A model generated the notes under the pieces. The model was not told the DNA's origin, made no database searches, and was given only the letters and a program-made list of their open reading frames with translations. A DNA stretch of 56,418 nucleotides from positions 1-56,418 of the forward strand of contig DAOPZC010000027.1 in NCBI GenBank assembly GCA_035353175.1, read 5' to 3'. Below are positions 17,651-26,545 of this stretch, in pieces (positions within the stretch are counted from its first letter, which is position 1; the number at the start of each line of letters is the position of its first letter). The DNA is from DAOPZC01 sp035353175 (GTDB lineage: Bacteria > Verrucomicrobiota > Kiritimatiellia > RFP12 > UBA1067). The position numbers and the translations under genes are program-made.

Positions 17651-20038
17651 CTAGAGCGATTTCAGCCAGCGCTTGTAGTCGTCCAACTTGAACGGACGCG
17701 GACCCGCCAGATAATGGTTCTGGAATTTCTGTTCGCCGACGGTCCACTCGATCAGCCACATGGCGGGCTTCGCGGACTGAGGAATCGAACCGACGACCTC
17801 GCGCCCGTTGCGGCTTACACGGAAGTCGGCAGCGAACACGGCCTTCTGGCTGTCCAGATCGCGCACCGTCACCTGGCCTTTGACTTCAGCCAACGTATCG
17901 TTCACGACCACCAGCGGATGGTGTCCTCCCTCAGGCTCGCCACACATCGCGCAGACATCGGACTGAACACGCTTGATGTAGCGGTAGGCAAGTTTCGGCC
18001 GGTTGTAATAGTCCACAACCGCATCCGATATGATCGGCCAGCAATCCCTCACATTCCACCACAAAATCCCCGTGCGTTTCCACTTGGCGGACCGGGACAG
18101 CTCGATGAAGAACTTATCGGCCTCGGCCTGACTGATCTGGGAAGCGAGAATGAAGTCGTCGAGGTTCTCAGGCACCGTGGCGAACAGGACCGCAGTCTGC
18201 TTAGCCATGAGCGGAATGCGGTAATTATAACTGGTCATGCTCGGAAGGGGCCGGACCGCATGCGTAAGCCACTGCTCGTTATTTTGCCAGGGCCACACGA
18301 AGGCCGGATCCATCATCTGCTCTAAGCTTTTGCGGTCAGGGCAACCGTGATACCCCGTTTCGCTCACGAAGTGTGCGGGCGACGACGTGTAGAACCGGCT
18401 CTTGAAGTCATCGCGGGGCCCCCACAAATGGTCTTCGGGCTTGAGATGGCTCTGGTTGCCAGCCTGAATCATCGCCGGGCTATGATAAGGCGAACTCGGC
18501 AAAAAATCGCGAAGCGGATCATACTGCCGGATAACCTCCGGCAGAACATGACGGCTCAGACGGTCTGTATTCGGATCAAGCGGGAAACCGAACCAGCCGG
18601 TGTAGGCGTCATCGATCTCGTTATTGCCGGCCCACAGCGCCAGGCAGGGATGATTGCGCAGCTTTCGCACAACGGCCTCGGCCTCAATGCGGATCTCATT
18701 GGCAAAGGCATCCGTCTGAGGGTAAATCGCGCACGCCAGAGCAAAATCCTGCCACACCATGACGCCGTTGCGGTCACACAGATCAAAAAAGTCGTGATCC
18801 TCATAGACATTGCCGCCCCAGCACCGCAGCATGTTGCAGTTGAGATCCACCACCATCTCAAAAGCCGCCGGCAGTTGCCGTTGGTCGCGGCTATGAAGGC
18901 TGTCGAGCGGCACCCAGTTGCTGCCCTTGATGAACACCTTTTCGCCGTTGACCACAAACACAAACTCACCCGGCTTCTCGTTGGTTGTGATATCGGAACG
19001 CACCAGCTTGATCGTCCGGAGGCCCACCGGCTGCCGCCACGTATCCAACACTTTGCCGTCACCATCCAACAGCTCAAGGACCAAGTCATAGAGCGGTTGT
19101 GCGCCATAGCCGCGCGGCCACCACAGCGCAACCGGGCTCACGTCAAACGATTGCCGGCCATGCGGATTGACCACTGCCTGTGACGAGGTGTGGACCGTTT
19201 TGCCATCTCGCCCCAACGAGACGCGGACCTGCCAACGGTCAATGTCGAACGCCTCCGTCACGAAATGCCAATCGACCATCACACGGGCCTTGCCCTTTGA
19301 GGGATCCGCCTGTAAGGTTGCAAAATACACACCCGACCAGCGCGTGGCCGGCAAGGACTCAAGCCGCACGCTCCGCCACAAGCCGGCAGAGACGATACGG
19401 GGTGCGATGTCCCAACCGTACATGCTCGGCGCCTTGCGGACGGACAGCGACTCCCAGTTCCCCAGAAACGCGCCTTCAACGGCCGCCGGCTGATGCTGCC
19501 GACCGGCGATCACGGCCGAGTCGAGCCGCACGGTCAGCTCGTTCTCTACGCCATCGGCGGCCAGCAGATCCGTCACGTCGAACCGGTGGGCGATGAACAT
19601 GTTGCGCGTTTCGCCGAGCATCCGCCCATTGAGGAAAACCGTACCCATGCAGTCGATACCTTCGAGGACCAGCTCGACGCGCGCCTTGTCCTGCCGCTTG
19701 GGCGTTGCGAACTTCCGTTGATACCACCACTGATACTGCTCCCAATCGCGCAGCAGATAGATATTGTTGCCAACAGCCAGATCCGGCAGTTTCCCGACCT
19801 TCATCAGAGCGATCTCGACGTTACCGGGCACGGCGGCAGCGATAGTCGGCCAGCCCGCGCTCGCCAGCTCAGACGGGGTGCGAGGACCGCCGGGACGCTG
19901 TACGCCGTAGCTCAGCTGCCAGTCACCGTCCAATGAAACGCAATCCCTTTCCGAACCATGCGGGTGAGCACCAATCGCGCAAGCGGCGAAACCGGCAACC
20001 GCGGACAAAATGATCGCAATCTGTTGAACTGTTTTCAT
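17651..20038 (-). CDS. GH2-family beta-mannosidase-like exported enzyme
   Basis: The 795-residue protein has a signal peptide (AIILSAVAGFAACAIGA), then a sugar-binding jelly roll (LDGDWQLSYG, VPGNVEIALM, VFLNGRMLGETRNMFIAHRF), an immunoglobulin-like domain, and the TIM barrel. The acid/base is in LWAGNNEIDDAYTGW (Glu near 474) and the nucleophile in FVSETGYHG (near 560). The C-terminal RTGILWWNVRDCWP and VDYYNRPKLAYRYIK are typical of exo-beta-mannosidases rather than beta-galactosidases. It starts 14 bp after the SIS-isomerase gene, so ROK kinase, SIS isomerase and GH2 form one unit. Likely function is release of mannose or a related sugar from glycans outside the cytoplasm. Confidence 0.88.
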   Translation of the reverse strand: MKTVQQIAIILSAVAGFAACAIGAHPHGSERDCVSLDGDWQLSYGVQRPGGPRTPSELASAGWPTIAAAVPGNVEIALMKVGKLPDLAVGNNIYLLRDWEQYQWWYQRKFATPKRQDKARVELVLEGIDCMGTVFLNGRMLGETRNMFIAHRFDVTDLLAADGVENELTVRLDSAVIAGRQHQPAAVEGAFLGNWESLSVRKAPSMYGWDIAPRIVSAGLWRSVRLESLPATRWSGVYFATLQADPSKGKARVMVDWHFVTEAFDIDRWQVRVSLGRDGKTVHTSSQAVVNPHGRQSFDVSPVALWWPRGYGAQPLYDLVLELLDGDGKVLDTWRQPVGLRTIKLVRSDITTNEKPGEFVFVVNGEKVFIKGSNWVPLDSLHSRDQRQLPAAFEMVVDLNCNMLRCWGGNVYEDHDFFDLCDRNGVMVWQDFALACAIYPQTDAFANEIRIEAEAVVRKLRNHPCLALWAGNNEIDDAYTGWFGFPLDPNTDRLSRHVLPEVIRQYDPLRDFLPSSPYHSPAMIQAGNQSHLKPEDHLWGPRDDFKSRFYTSSPAHFVSETGYHGCPDRKSLEQMMDPAFVWPWQNNEQWLTHAVRPLPSMTSYNYRIPLMAKQTAVLFATVPENLDDFILASQISQAEADKFFIELSRSAKWKRTGILWWNVRDCWPIISDAVVDYYNRPKLAYRYIKRVQSDVCAMCGEPEGGHHPLVVVNDTLAEVKGQVTVRDLDSQKAVFAADFRVSRNGREVVGSIPQSAKPAMWLIEWTVGEQKFQNHYLAGPRPFKLDDYKRWLKSL

Positions 20039-20052
20039 ACTTCACTCGAGGG

Positions 20053-20709
20053 TTAATCCGCGATCGAACGCGTTTGAGATCCGAAAAAGTGTTCTTCCAG
20101 TGCCGCGCACAACGCGTGATAGACGGGAAGGTGCAGTTCCTGCACGTCCGGCGTCGATGCCGAAGGGACACACACCGCCACATCGGCCATCTTCGCCAAC
20201 TTTCCTCCGGTTTCACCCGTGAAGGCGATCGTTTGGACACCGAGGATGCGCGCGACGCGGAACGCATTGACGACATTGACGGAGTTCCCGGACGTGCTCA
20301 ACCCCCACAAGACATCACCCGGTTTGCCGAGCACGTAAACCTGCTGGGCAAAAACGACGTCAGACGCCACATCATTGGAAACGGCAAAATTGAGGGCCGT
20401 GTGTCCGGTCAGCGCAACGCAGGGGAACCCGCCCTGCAAGGCTTGGGCTAAATCTTCGCCCTCTGCCCCCATTTGGCGCAAACCGTCCCGATGCTCGGCA
20501 AGAATGGGCCGCGGGCGAAGGAACGATTTCATGAGTTCACCCACAATGTGATCGCAATCGGCCGCGCTGCCGCCGTTCCCGCACAGGAGCAACTTGCCCT
20601 GCGCCTGGAAGCTTACGGTCAACAGATCCAACGCCGCCTGCATCGAACCCGCACACGGCGACAGAACCGGATAGCGGCGCACGAGGTCTTTAAGGAACGC
20701 GTTCATCAT
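20053..20709 (-). CDS. SIS-domain isomerase, GmhA/DiaA-like
   Basis: The 218-residue protein contains a sugar isomerase domain. Visible motifs are the phosphosugar-binding loop LLLCGNGGSAADCDHIVGE, the LSTSGNSVNVVNA loop, and the C-terminal helix PDVQELHLPVYHALCAALE. These match sedoheptulose-7-phosphate isomerase (GmhA) and DiaA relatives. The start codon overlaps the ROK stop by one base (TGATG), with AGGAG 10 nt upstream, so the two are co-translated. Pairing with a ROK kinase and a glycosidase suggests handling of a phosphorylated sugar from glycan breakdown, though a role in heptose synthesis for the cell envelope cannot be excluded. Confidence 0.88.
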   Translation of the reverse strand: MMNAFLKDLVRRYPVLSPCAGSMQAALDLLTVSFQAQGKLLLCGNGGSAADCDHIVGELMKSFLRPRPILAEHRDGLRQMGAEGEDLAQALQGGFPCVALTGHTALNFAVSNDVASDVVFAQQVYVLGKPGDVLWGLSTSGNSVNVVNAFRVARILGVQTIAFTGETGGKLAKMADVAVCVPSASTPDVQELHLPVYHALCAALEEHFFGSQTRSIAD

Positions 20710-21743
20710 CAGTCAAGATCTCCTGAAAGGCCAGCGAAGGCGATAGCCAGCGCGGCATAATCACCGATTGCCTCACCCAGACCGGCGGAAACGATCTTGC
20801 AGCGTTGCACCGCGGCCGGCAAAGCCTCCTTTTCCAAAATGCGCATGGCCGTCGGGCGGAGCAGATCTTCGCAGCGGGCGAAAACGCTGCCGATGACGAT
20901 CACCTCGGGATTCAAGATGTCGATCAGGATCGCCAGACCACGGCCCAGGTAGAAAGCCGACGTTTCGAAAACACCTTTGGCCAGAGCGTCTCCCTTGCGC
21001 GCAGCCTCTGCAACACACTTTAATTCAAGGGTTGCGCATGCAGCCTCATCCGCACAGAAGGCGACTTTATTTCCCGTCTGCCAAGCCGCCCGGATACGGC
21101 TTTGCGCGAGCCGTGTGATGCCACCGCCGGAACAGAAACCTTCGAAAGACCCCGCCTTGTTGAACCCGACCGGACCGTCATCCGCCATGCGCACATGCCC
21201 GACTTCGCCGGCCAGGTCATCGGCTCCGGCATGCATGCGTCCGCCGATGATGATCCCCGACCCCATGCCGGTACCAAACGTGAGAAAGATGGCGTCCTTC
21301 GTCCCGCGCGCAGCGCCCCATTTCCATTCCGCCAACGCGCCGGCATTCGCGTCGTTCATCAGGTAGGCCTTTCCGCCAAAGCGCTCCGTGATCAGTCGGG
21401 TGATCGGCACATGGTCCCAGCCGGGCAGGTTCGGCGGCGAAAGCACCAACCCCTCGCGCGAGTTCATCGGACCGCCGCACGACACACCGAACACAGGCGG
21501 CTCTCCGTTGGTCAACGCCAAAACAGATTCTATGGTTTTCCACAGATTCTCCAGAGTCTTTTCCAGACCGCCCGCCGTGTTGGTCGGAAAAACCGTCTTG
21601 TGCAGAATATTCCCTTCGGGCGAACCGATCAGAACCGCACACTTGGTTCCGCCGATATCCACGCCGACAATCGGCGTCGAATGCGAACGGGACTCCCTGT
21701 TATTGGAACCACCTGAGACAGGTCGCGTGTGAATATTGCTCAT
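20709..21743 (-). CDS. ROK-family sugar kinase
   Basis: The 344-residue cytoplasmic kinase has the phosphate-1 motif GVDIGGTKCAVLIG, the catalytic segment LMNDANAGALAEW, and the adenosine-site FLTFGTGMGSGIIIGG. The usual ROK zinc motif CxCGxxGC is replaced by GFNKAGSFEGFC, so the structural zinc is probably absent, as in a known ROK subgroup. Members phosphorylate glucose, fructose, N-acetylmannosamine or similar hexoses. It is first in the unit with the SIS isomerase and GH2 enzyme. A putative site AAAGG precedes the ATG. The sugar is not determined. Confidence 0.92.
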   Translation of the reverse strand: MSNIHTRPVSGGSNNRESRSHSTPIVGVDIGGTKCAVLIGSPEGNILHKTVFPTNTAGGLEKTLENLWKTIESVLALTNGEPPVFGVSCGGPMNSREGLVLSPPNLPGWDHVPITRLITERFGGKAYLMNDANAGALAEWKWGAARGTKDAIFLTFGTGMGSGIIIGGRMHAGADDLAGEVGHVRMADDGPVGFNKAGSFEGFCSGGGITRLAQSRIRAAWQTGNKVAFCADEAACATLELKCVAEAARKGDALAKGVFETSAFYLGRGLAILIDILNPEVIVIGSVFARCEDLLRPTAMRILEKEALPAAVQRCKIVSAGLGEAIGDYAALAIAFAGLSGDLD

Positions 21744-22081
21744 AACCTTTTCATCCTAAACTTCGCTCTTTGGCAGTGAACCGCCGACCGGTTTTCAGTC
21801 GCATGCCCCCAACCGTTTGCCTCGCTTCCGCCGCGGAGCTGGCCTGTCCCCTTCGCCGGGCGGCCGACGTTTCACCCCAGTCTTTCGGTTCAATTTAACA
21901 CCTAACCCATCGTTTGTCGAGCTCCCCCCCCCTCAGTCGCACAGTCTCTTCTTTTGATTGAAGATCGACGAGTCGTGCCCTTTCGACCAACCGTATTTCG
22001 CACTCGAAACTCTTCCGCCGATGCCTTATGATATCAATCAATTTTCACACGCACACCTAACGCCTGTTTGGGAGATAACCG
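21744..22081. other. 338-bp intergenic region between divergent ROK and parvulin genes
   Basis: No coding frame with support is seen. It holds a run of 9 C at 21924-21932, a GC-rich segment (about 21825-21885) with several short inverted repeats that I cannot match to a known RNA class, and an AT-rich part near 22020-22050. TATGAT at 22027-22032 with TCGAAA 17 bp upstream could be the parvulin promoter. GGGAG precedes the ATG at 22082. Confidence 0.5.
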
Positions 22082-23113
22082 ATGCGACCGTTGACGTTCC
22101 TTTCCGCCGTTTTCCTTTCCGCCTTCGCGTTCGGCCTTTTCGGCTGCGGGAAAGATTCTTCGAAAAGTGCCACCAAGCCGGCAGAGCAAGCCGTGACGCC
22201 CTCGCCCGACCACATCGTCGCGATGGTGAACGGCACCCCGCTCACGTGGGCGGACATGGAAAAACGCGCCATGGGATACCTCAAAGACGACGTGGAAAAC
22301 AATCACCTCGTCATCCCGACCAACCGCATGGAAGAGGCCAAAGAACATTTTCGCCGCAACTCGATCAAGGCGTTCGTATTCAAGACCGTCATGATGGAGG
22401 AGTGCGCCAAGCAGAACATCCGGTTGTCCGAAGCCGACCGGCAGGAAGGGCTCCGCAACCTGGCCCTCTCGCTGAAATCGCGCAACTGGACCACCAATGA
22501 CTTCTTCCTCAAAGGTCCGATGGGCGAGACCATGATGCGACGCGAATTCGAGGACGGACTGGTCATCGACAAGCTGCTGAAAATCAACGTGCGCAACAAA
22601 CTCAAAATCAGCGACAAAGAAATTTCCGACTCGACGGCCATGCTCCAAGCGACCAACGACCTCCGGCGCGTTAAGCTCGAAGGCGTGCGGAAGCAACTGC
22701 TCGACGGCGCGAATTTCGAAGATGTCGCGCGCAATGTGTCCGAGTGTCCGAGCGCGAAGAAAGGCGGCGACCTCGGCGAGTTCGCGCGCGGAAAAATGCT
22801 CAAGGAGTTCGAAGACGCGGCTTTCGCCCTGGAAGTCGGATCGCTCAGCCCTGTGATCAACACGCGTTTCGGCTACCATATCCTCAAGGTGACGGCCCAC
22901 ACCGCCGCAAAAGCCGCAACGGGATCCACCCCCGCCATTCCCGAAACCGTGCGCGTATCGCACATTTTGATAAAGCACGTGACCATCGACCGCAAACGCA
23001 TCACCGACAGCATCCTGCGCTCCAAATACAACGCCGGCGTTGCGGATTTCTTCCGCGAGTTGAAGGCCAAGGCCAAGATCGAGTGTTTGCTCTACAAGGA
23101 CATGACCTTCTAG
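22082..23113 (+). CDS. Parvulin-type peptidyl-prolyl isomerase lipoprotein
   Basis: The 343-residue protein has a lipoprotein signal with lipobox LFGCG near residue 22, so it is anchored in a membrane facing the periplasm. A SurA/PrsA-like N-terminal chaperone region (about 45-200) begins with VAMVNGTPLTWADMEKRA. The PPIC domain (about 200-290) shows ANFEDVARNVSECPSAKKGG, DLGEFARGKM and VINTRFGYHILKV. A second partial parvulin-like strand (RVSHILIKHVTID) follows near residue 300. It likely helps fold exported proteins, which fits the many secreted enzymes nearby. It ends before a strong hairpin at 23174. Confidence 0.9.
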   Translation: MRPLTFLSAVFLSAFAFGLFGCGKDSSKSATKPAEQAVTPSPDHIVAMVNGTPLTWADMEKRAMGYLKDDVENNHLVIPTNRMEEAKEHFRRNSIKAFVFKTVMMEECAKQNIRLSEADRQEGLRNLALSLKSRNWTTNDFFLKGPMGETMMRREFEDGLVIDKLLKINVRNKLKISDKEISDSTAMLQATNDLRRVKLEGVRKQLLDGANFEDVARNVSECPSAKKGGDLGEFARGKMLKEFEDAAFALEVGSLSPVINTRFGYHILKVTAHTAAKAATGSTPAIPETVRVSHILIKHVTIDRKRITDSILRSKYNAGVADFFRELKAKAKIECLLYKDMTF

Positions 23114-23130
23114 CGAGGCCGCGCAGGCGC

Positions 23131-23150
23131 TCTCGTAACGTCTCGTAACG
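23131..23150 (+). repeat. Tandem duplication of a 10-bp unit
   Basis: TCTCGTAACG occurs twice in a row just after the parvulin stop codon. Only two copies are present; function unknown. Confidence 0.8.
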
Positions 23151-23173
23151 GACAGGGCCGGCGACTCTAAACA

Positions 23174-23217
23174 ACGACGCTCAGCGTCGCGCAAGAAAGC
23201 GCGGGGCTGAGCGTCGT
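23174..23217. terminator. Strong bidirectional hairpin between convergent genes
   Basis: A perfect 12-bp stem pairs ACGACGCTCAGC (23174-23185) with GCTGAGCGTCGT (23206-23217). Inside it, CGCGC and GCGCG pair around the loop AAGAAA. A T-rich stretch (GATTTCTTC) follows on the plus strand. It lies between the parvulin gene (plus) and the rhamnosidase gene (minus) and may stop both transcripts. Confidence 0.75.
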
Positions 23218-23244
23218 GATTTCTTCATCAGGAAAACACCGGCA

Positions 23245-26200
23245 TCATCGTGCAACAAACGTGTAGCGTCCGGATCCGACCTTGAAGGCCATGCGTCCGC
23301 GATCGGATGGCACCGGTTTCACATCGGCCTCAACATTCTTCGCATCGGGCTTGACCGGCAGGTAAACGAACGCCTCGGTATTGACCGGGACCTCGACCTC
23401 AAGCGTGAAAACGCCGTCCGCCTTCTTCCAGTTGCTGCGGATCACGCCGTACGGAGATTCGTGCTCGGCATTGACCCAGCCGAGCCCCTCCACGGGTTCG
23501 GGCGCAATCACAAACGACTTGAACGCCACCGCCGCGGGGTCCACTTTCTGAGCGACCGGCGAAACCCCATCCGCAAGCCGGATACCGGCGAGATACTGAT
23601 AAAACCAAGCAGAGACATCACCGAACATGATGTGGTTCCGCGAGGAACCCTCTTTCCAGTCCTCCCAAAAGGTCGTGGCACCGCGTTTGATCCACGCACC
23701 GTAGGATGGGGCCTCGTCCTTCGACGCCATCGCGTAAGCGAGGTCAGTCCGTCCCGCGCCGCTCAATGTACGGAACACGTATTTTGATCCAAGAATCCCG
23801 AAATCGGGAAAGCCCTTAGCCTGTTCCACCGCGGATACGAGTTTGGCTTCGACCTTCGCCCGCTCGGCCGCGGGCACCAAGCCCTGATGCAACGCACAGC
23901 TCTGCGCAGTCTGGCTGCCGATCGAATACACGCCGTCGCCCTTATACAGGTTTCGCGTATATGCATCGAGGATCAAGCCTGCCAAGGCCGCGTACTTCTT
24001 GGCGTCATCCGTCCTGCCCAGCACTTCTGCCGTACGCGACACGATCTGCGCGTCGAGATAGTAGTAGCCCGTCGAAGTGACTTCCGTCGGCGTCTTGGTC
24101 TTCACGGGAATCCAATCGCCCAGCCCGTGCGACACGATGCCGTCCTTCGCGCGTGACGTCATGTAGTCGACATATTTGCACATCGCGACATAGGCGTTTT
24201 CCAGCACGCGCGTATCGCCCTGATACACGTAGAGCATCCATGGGATAATCACGAGCGCGCTGTCCCATGCGGGCCCATTCCCCCAAGTGTACCCCCATCC
24301 GCTCGTCGGCACGATGCCCGGCAGGTTGCCGTCGGCGCGCTGCTCGTCGATCAAGTCGTTGATCCACTTCTCGTACGCCGCCGTGTTCTGGAAGTTATAC
24401 ATCGCAAGTTCGGATGCCAGCGATGCATCGCCGGTCCAGCCGTTCTTTTCGCGGTGCGGGCAATCGGTCGGATACCCGTTCACGAAGTTCGAGCGGTACG
24501 CCCACAGGATTGCCTGTTGCAGTTTGTTGAGCAAGTCGTTCGAACACGCGAACTGCCCGGCGTCGGCGAAATCGGTATGCACCACGCATGCCGCCACCGT
24601 GGCGGTGGTCGGGGCAGCCTTCAGACCGCTGATCTCCGCATATTGGAACCCGTTGTAAGTGAAGCGCGGCTCGTACACCTGCTCCGCACGGCCGTCGCAC
24701 ACGAAACGGTCGGTCTGGAACCATCCGCCCGGCAGCACGCCAAACGAGGCGGGATAACGGAAATGCGCGTCCGTTCCTTTCATGCTGAGGCTGCCGTCCT
24801 CATTCAGCTTCTCGCCGTATTTCACGGTGACGACGTCGCCAGCCTTCTGCCCCACGATCGTCAGCCGGATCCAGCCCGCCATGTTCTGGCCGAAATCCAC
24901 CAGCCACACGCCGGGCTTGCTCTCGCGCACCGCCACGGGCTTGAGGGTCTGAGCGACCACCGTCGGCGGCAAAGCCGCTGCCGTCAACGCGCCCGCCGGC
25001 GCGGGCACCACCTCGGCCATCACGACGGTCTTCGCCAGATCGGGTGCGCCGTCCCTCGCCTTGCCGATCACCTCGCCCTCGCGAATACAGTCGAAACCCA
25101 TCGGGCTGGGAACCTGACGCCACGTGGCGTCCGAAACCACCGTCTCCCTCGTCCCGTCAGCATACGCGATCTCGAGCTGCGCGATCATGCGCGGAAAGTC
25201 GCGCCACGGCGCGTTGTCGAAGTTCCAGACCGCCACGCTGCGCACATCATACCATCCGTGTCCCAGCAGCACGTTCAGGCTGTTTTCACCGCGCTTCAGT
25301 TGCTCTGACAGGTCATACGTGGAGTAGAGCACCCGCTTGTCGAACTTCGTCGGCGCAGGGTCGAGCACCTTGCGCCCGATCTTTTTGCCGTTGAGGCTCG
25401 CTTCATAAAAACCCACGCCGGTGATATGCAGCGTCGCGGTTTGCACGGCCTTGGAAACAGAGAACGTTTTCTCGAAGGCGGGCGAGACGGTCTCAACGCG
25501 CCGCGTGATCTTGCCCCACGGCGGACAGTCCGGCGCGCCCACGACCGCCACCGGAGTCCAGGCCGCATGCGCAAAACCGTCCGTCGTCTCTTTCCATCCC
25601 TGCGTCGCCTGCGGCGAGCCGACCCATCCCTCGCCGGTCGGCACGACAGCGCCATTTGCGAATTTCAGCACCGCCAGCAGGCCCGTCGGGCCCACCTCTT
25701 TGTTCAGCACCGACACCGCGATGAGATTGCGCCCCGGCCGGATATACGTCGAGACATCCACAAAACGCATCACGCGCCACTCGTTGAGGTGTCCCCACGT
25801 CTTGGCCGCGACCTGGCCGTTGACGAACACCTCGTACTCGTCGTCCGCCGTCAGAGCCAGCAGCACCGGAGAACCCTGTGCGCCCTGCGGCGCGTCGAAC
25901 ACCCGGCGGAAATAGCGTTTGCCCGCGGCCGCCTTGACGAGGCCCGCGGGGTCGCCCGTCCAAATCCACTGCGCGCCCGCGAGGTCACAGTCCGGACGGG
26001 TTACGGCATTCGCGCCGATCCACTGTGCCTTCCACGCGTCACCCCGCATGACGCCCGTGATCCAGCGCGACGGAGCGCTCCAAACGGAAGGCGTATCGCC
26101 CGTATTGTCCCACGCGCGCACCTTCCAATAGCAACGCTGCGAACTCGCGAGCGGCGCGCCCTTGTAGATCACATTCAGCGACTGGTCCGACGCCACGCGG

Positions 26201-26478
26201 CCGCTGTCCCACAGATCGCCTTTGCCGCGTTGCAGATTCTCAGGCGAAGACGCGACCAGCACCTGATAAGCCGTCTGACGCAAACCGCGGGCCTTCACGT
26301 CCGCCGCCACCAGTTTCCAGCTGAGGCGCGGGGCGGCGGTGTCCAAACCTACGGGGTCTCGCATATATTCCACCGTCAGCGATTCCGGCGCCGCCAGCGA
26401 AACGCCGCCTTGCGGTCCTCGCACGCAACCGACCAACGACACAAAACAACACGCCACCGCCAAACCCCAGCATTTCAT
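23245..26478 (-). CDS. GH78 alpha-L-rhamnosidase, lipoprotein
   Basis: The protein has about 1077 residues. The ATG at 26478 is chosen because GGGAG lies 9 nt upstream and it opens a lipoprotein signal with lipobox SLVGC. Domains in order: fibronectin-like N-terminus (PESLTVEYMRDPVGLD), two beta-sandwich carbohydrate-binding regions, and the (alpha/alpha)6 barrel. The catalytic segment DCPHREKNGWTGDA has Glu677 as candidate acid, and FWEDWKEGSSRNHIMFGD carries the second acidic cluster. A C-terminal beta sandwich completes the GH78 pattern. It cleaves terminal rhamnose from plant or algal glycans at the cell surface. It is transcribed alone, with nadK next upstream on the same strand. Confidence 0.95.
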   Translation of the reverse strand: MKCWGLAVACCFVSLVGCVRGPQGGVSLAAPESLTVEYMRDPVGLDTAAPRLSWKLVAADVKARGLRQTAYQVLVASSPENLQRGKGDLWDSGRVASDQSLNVIYKGAPLASSQRCYWKVRAWDNTGDTPSVWSAPSRWITGVMRGDAWKAQWIGANAVTRPDCDLAGAQWIWTGDPAGLVKAAAGKRYFRRVFDAPQGAQGSPVLLALTADDEYEVFVNGQVAAKTWGHLNEWRVMRFVDVSTYIRPGRNLIAVSVLNKEVGPTGLLAVLKFANGAVVPTGEGWVGSPQATQGWKETTDGFAHAAWTPVAVVGAPDCPPWGKITRRVETVSPAFEKTFSVSKAVQTATLHITGVGFYEASLNGKKIGRKVLDPAPTKFDKRVLYSTYDLSEQLKRGENSLNVLLGHGWYDVRSVAVWNFDNAPWRDFPRMIAQLEIAYADGTRETVVSDATWRQVPSPMGFDCIREGEVIGKARDGAPDLAKTVVMAEVVPAPAGALTAAALPPTVVAQTLKPVAVRESKPGVWLVDFGQNMAGWIRLTIVGQKAGDVVTVKYGEKLNEDGSLSMKGTDAHFRYPASFGVLPGGWFQTDRFVCDGRAEQVYEPRFTYNGFQYAEISGLKAAPTTATVAACVVHTDFADAGQFACSNDLLNKLQQAILWAYRSNFVNGYPTDCPHREKNGWTGDASLASELAMYNFQNTAAYEKWINDLIDEQRADGNLPGIVPTSGWGYTWGNGPAWDSALVIIPWMLYVYQGDTRVLENAYVAMCKYVDYMTSRAKDGIVSHGLGDWIPVKTKTPTEVTSTGYYYLDAQIVSRTAEVLGRTDDAKKYAALAGLILDAYTRNLYKGDGVYSIGSQTAQSCALHQGLVPAAERAKVEAKLVSAVEQAKGFPDFGILGSKYVFRTLSGAGRTDLAYAMASKDEAPSYGAWIKRGATTFWEDWKEGSSRNHIMFGDVSAWFYQYLAGIRLADGVSPVAQKVDPAAVAFKSFVIAPEPVEGLGWVNAEHESPYGVIRSNWKKADGVFTLEVEVPVNTEAFVYLPVKPDAKNVEADVKPVPSDRGRMAFKVGSGRYTFVAR

Positions 26479-26545
26479 TCGTTCATCTCCCTCTCCGCGT
26501 TTACGACAAACCAGTCCGTCCGGATGGCGCGCCACCTCGGCCGCT

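Noticed and set aside
21825..21885. Structured RNA or riboswitch in the ROK/parvulin gap
   Set aside because: GC-rich with short inverted repeats, but it does not match the cobalamin, SAM, glycine, TPP, c-di-GMP or SRP patterns I know.
23131..23150. CRISPR or satellite repeat
   Set aside because: Only two 10-bp copies, with no spacers or cas genes.
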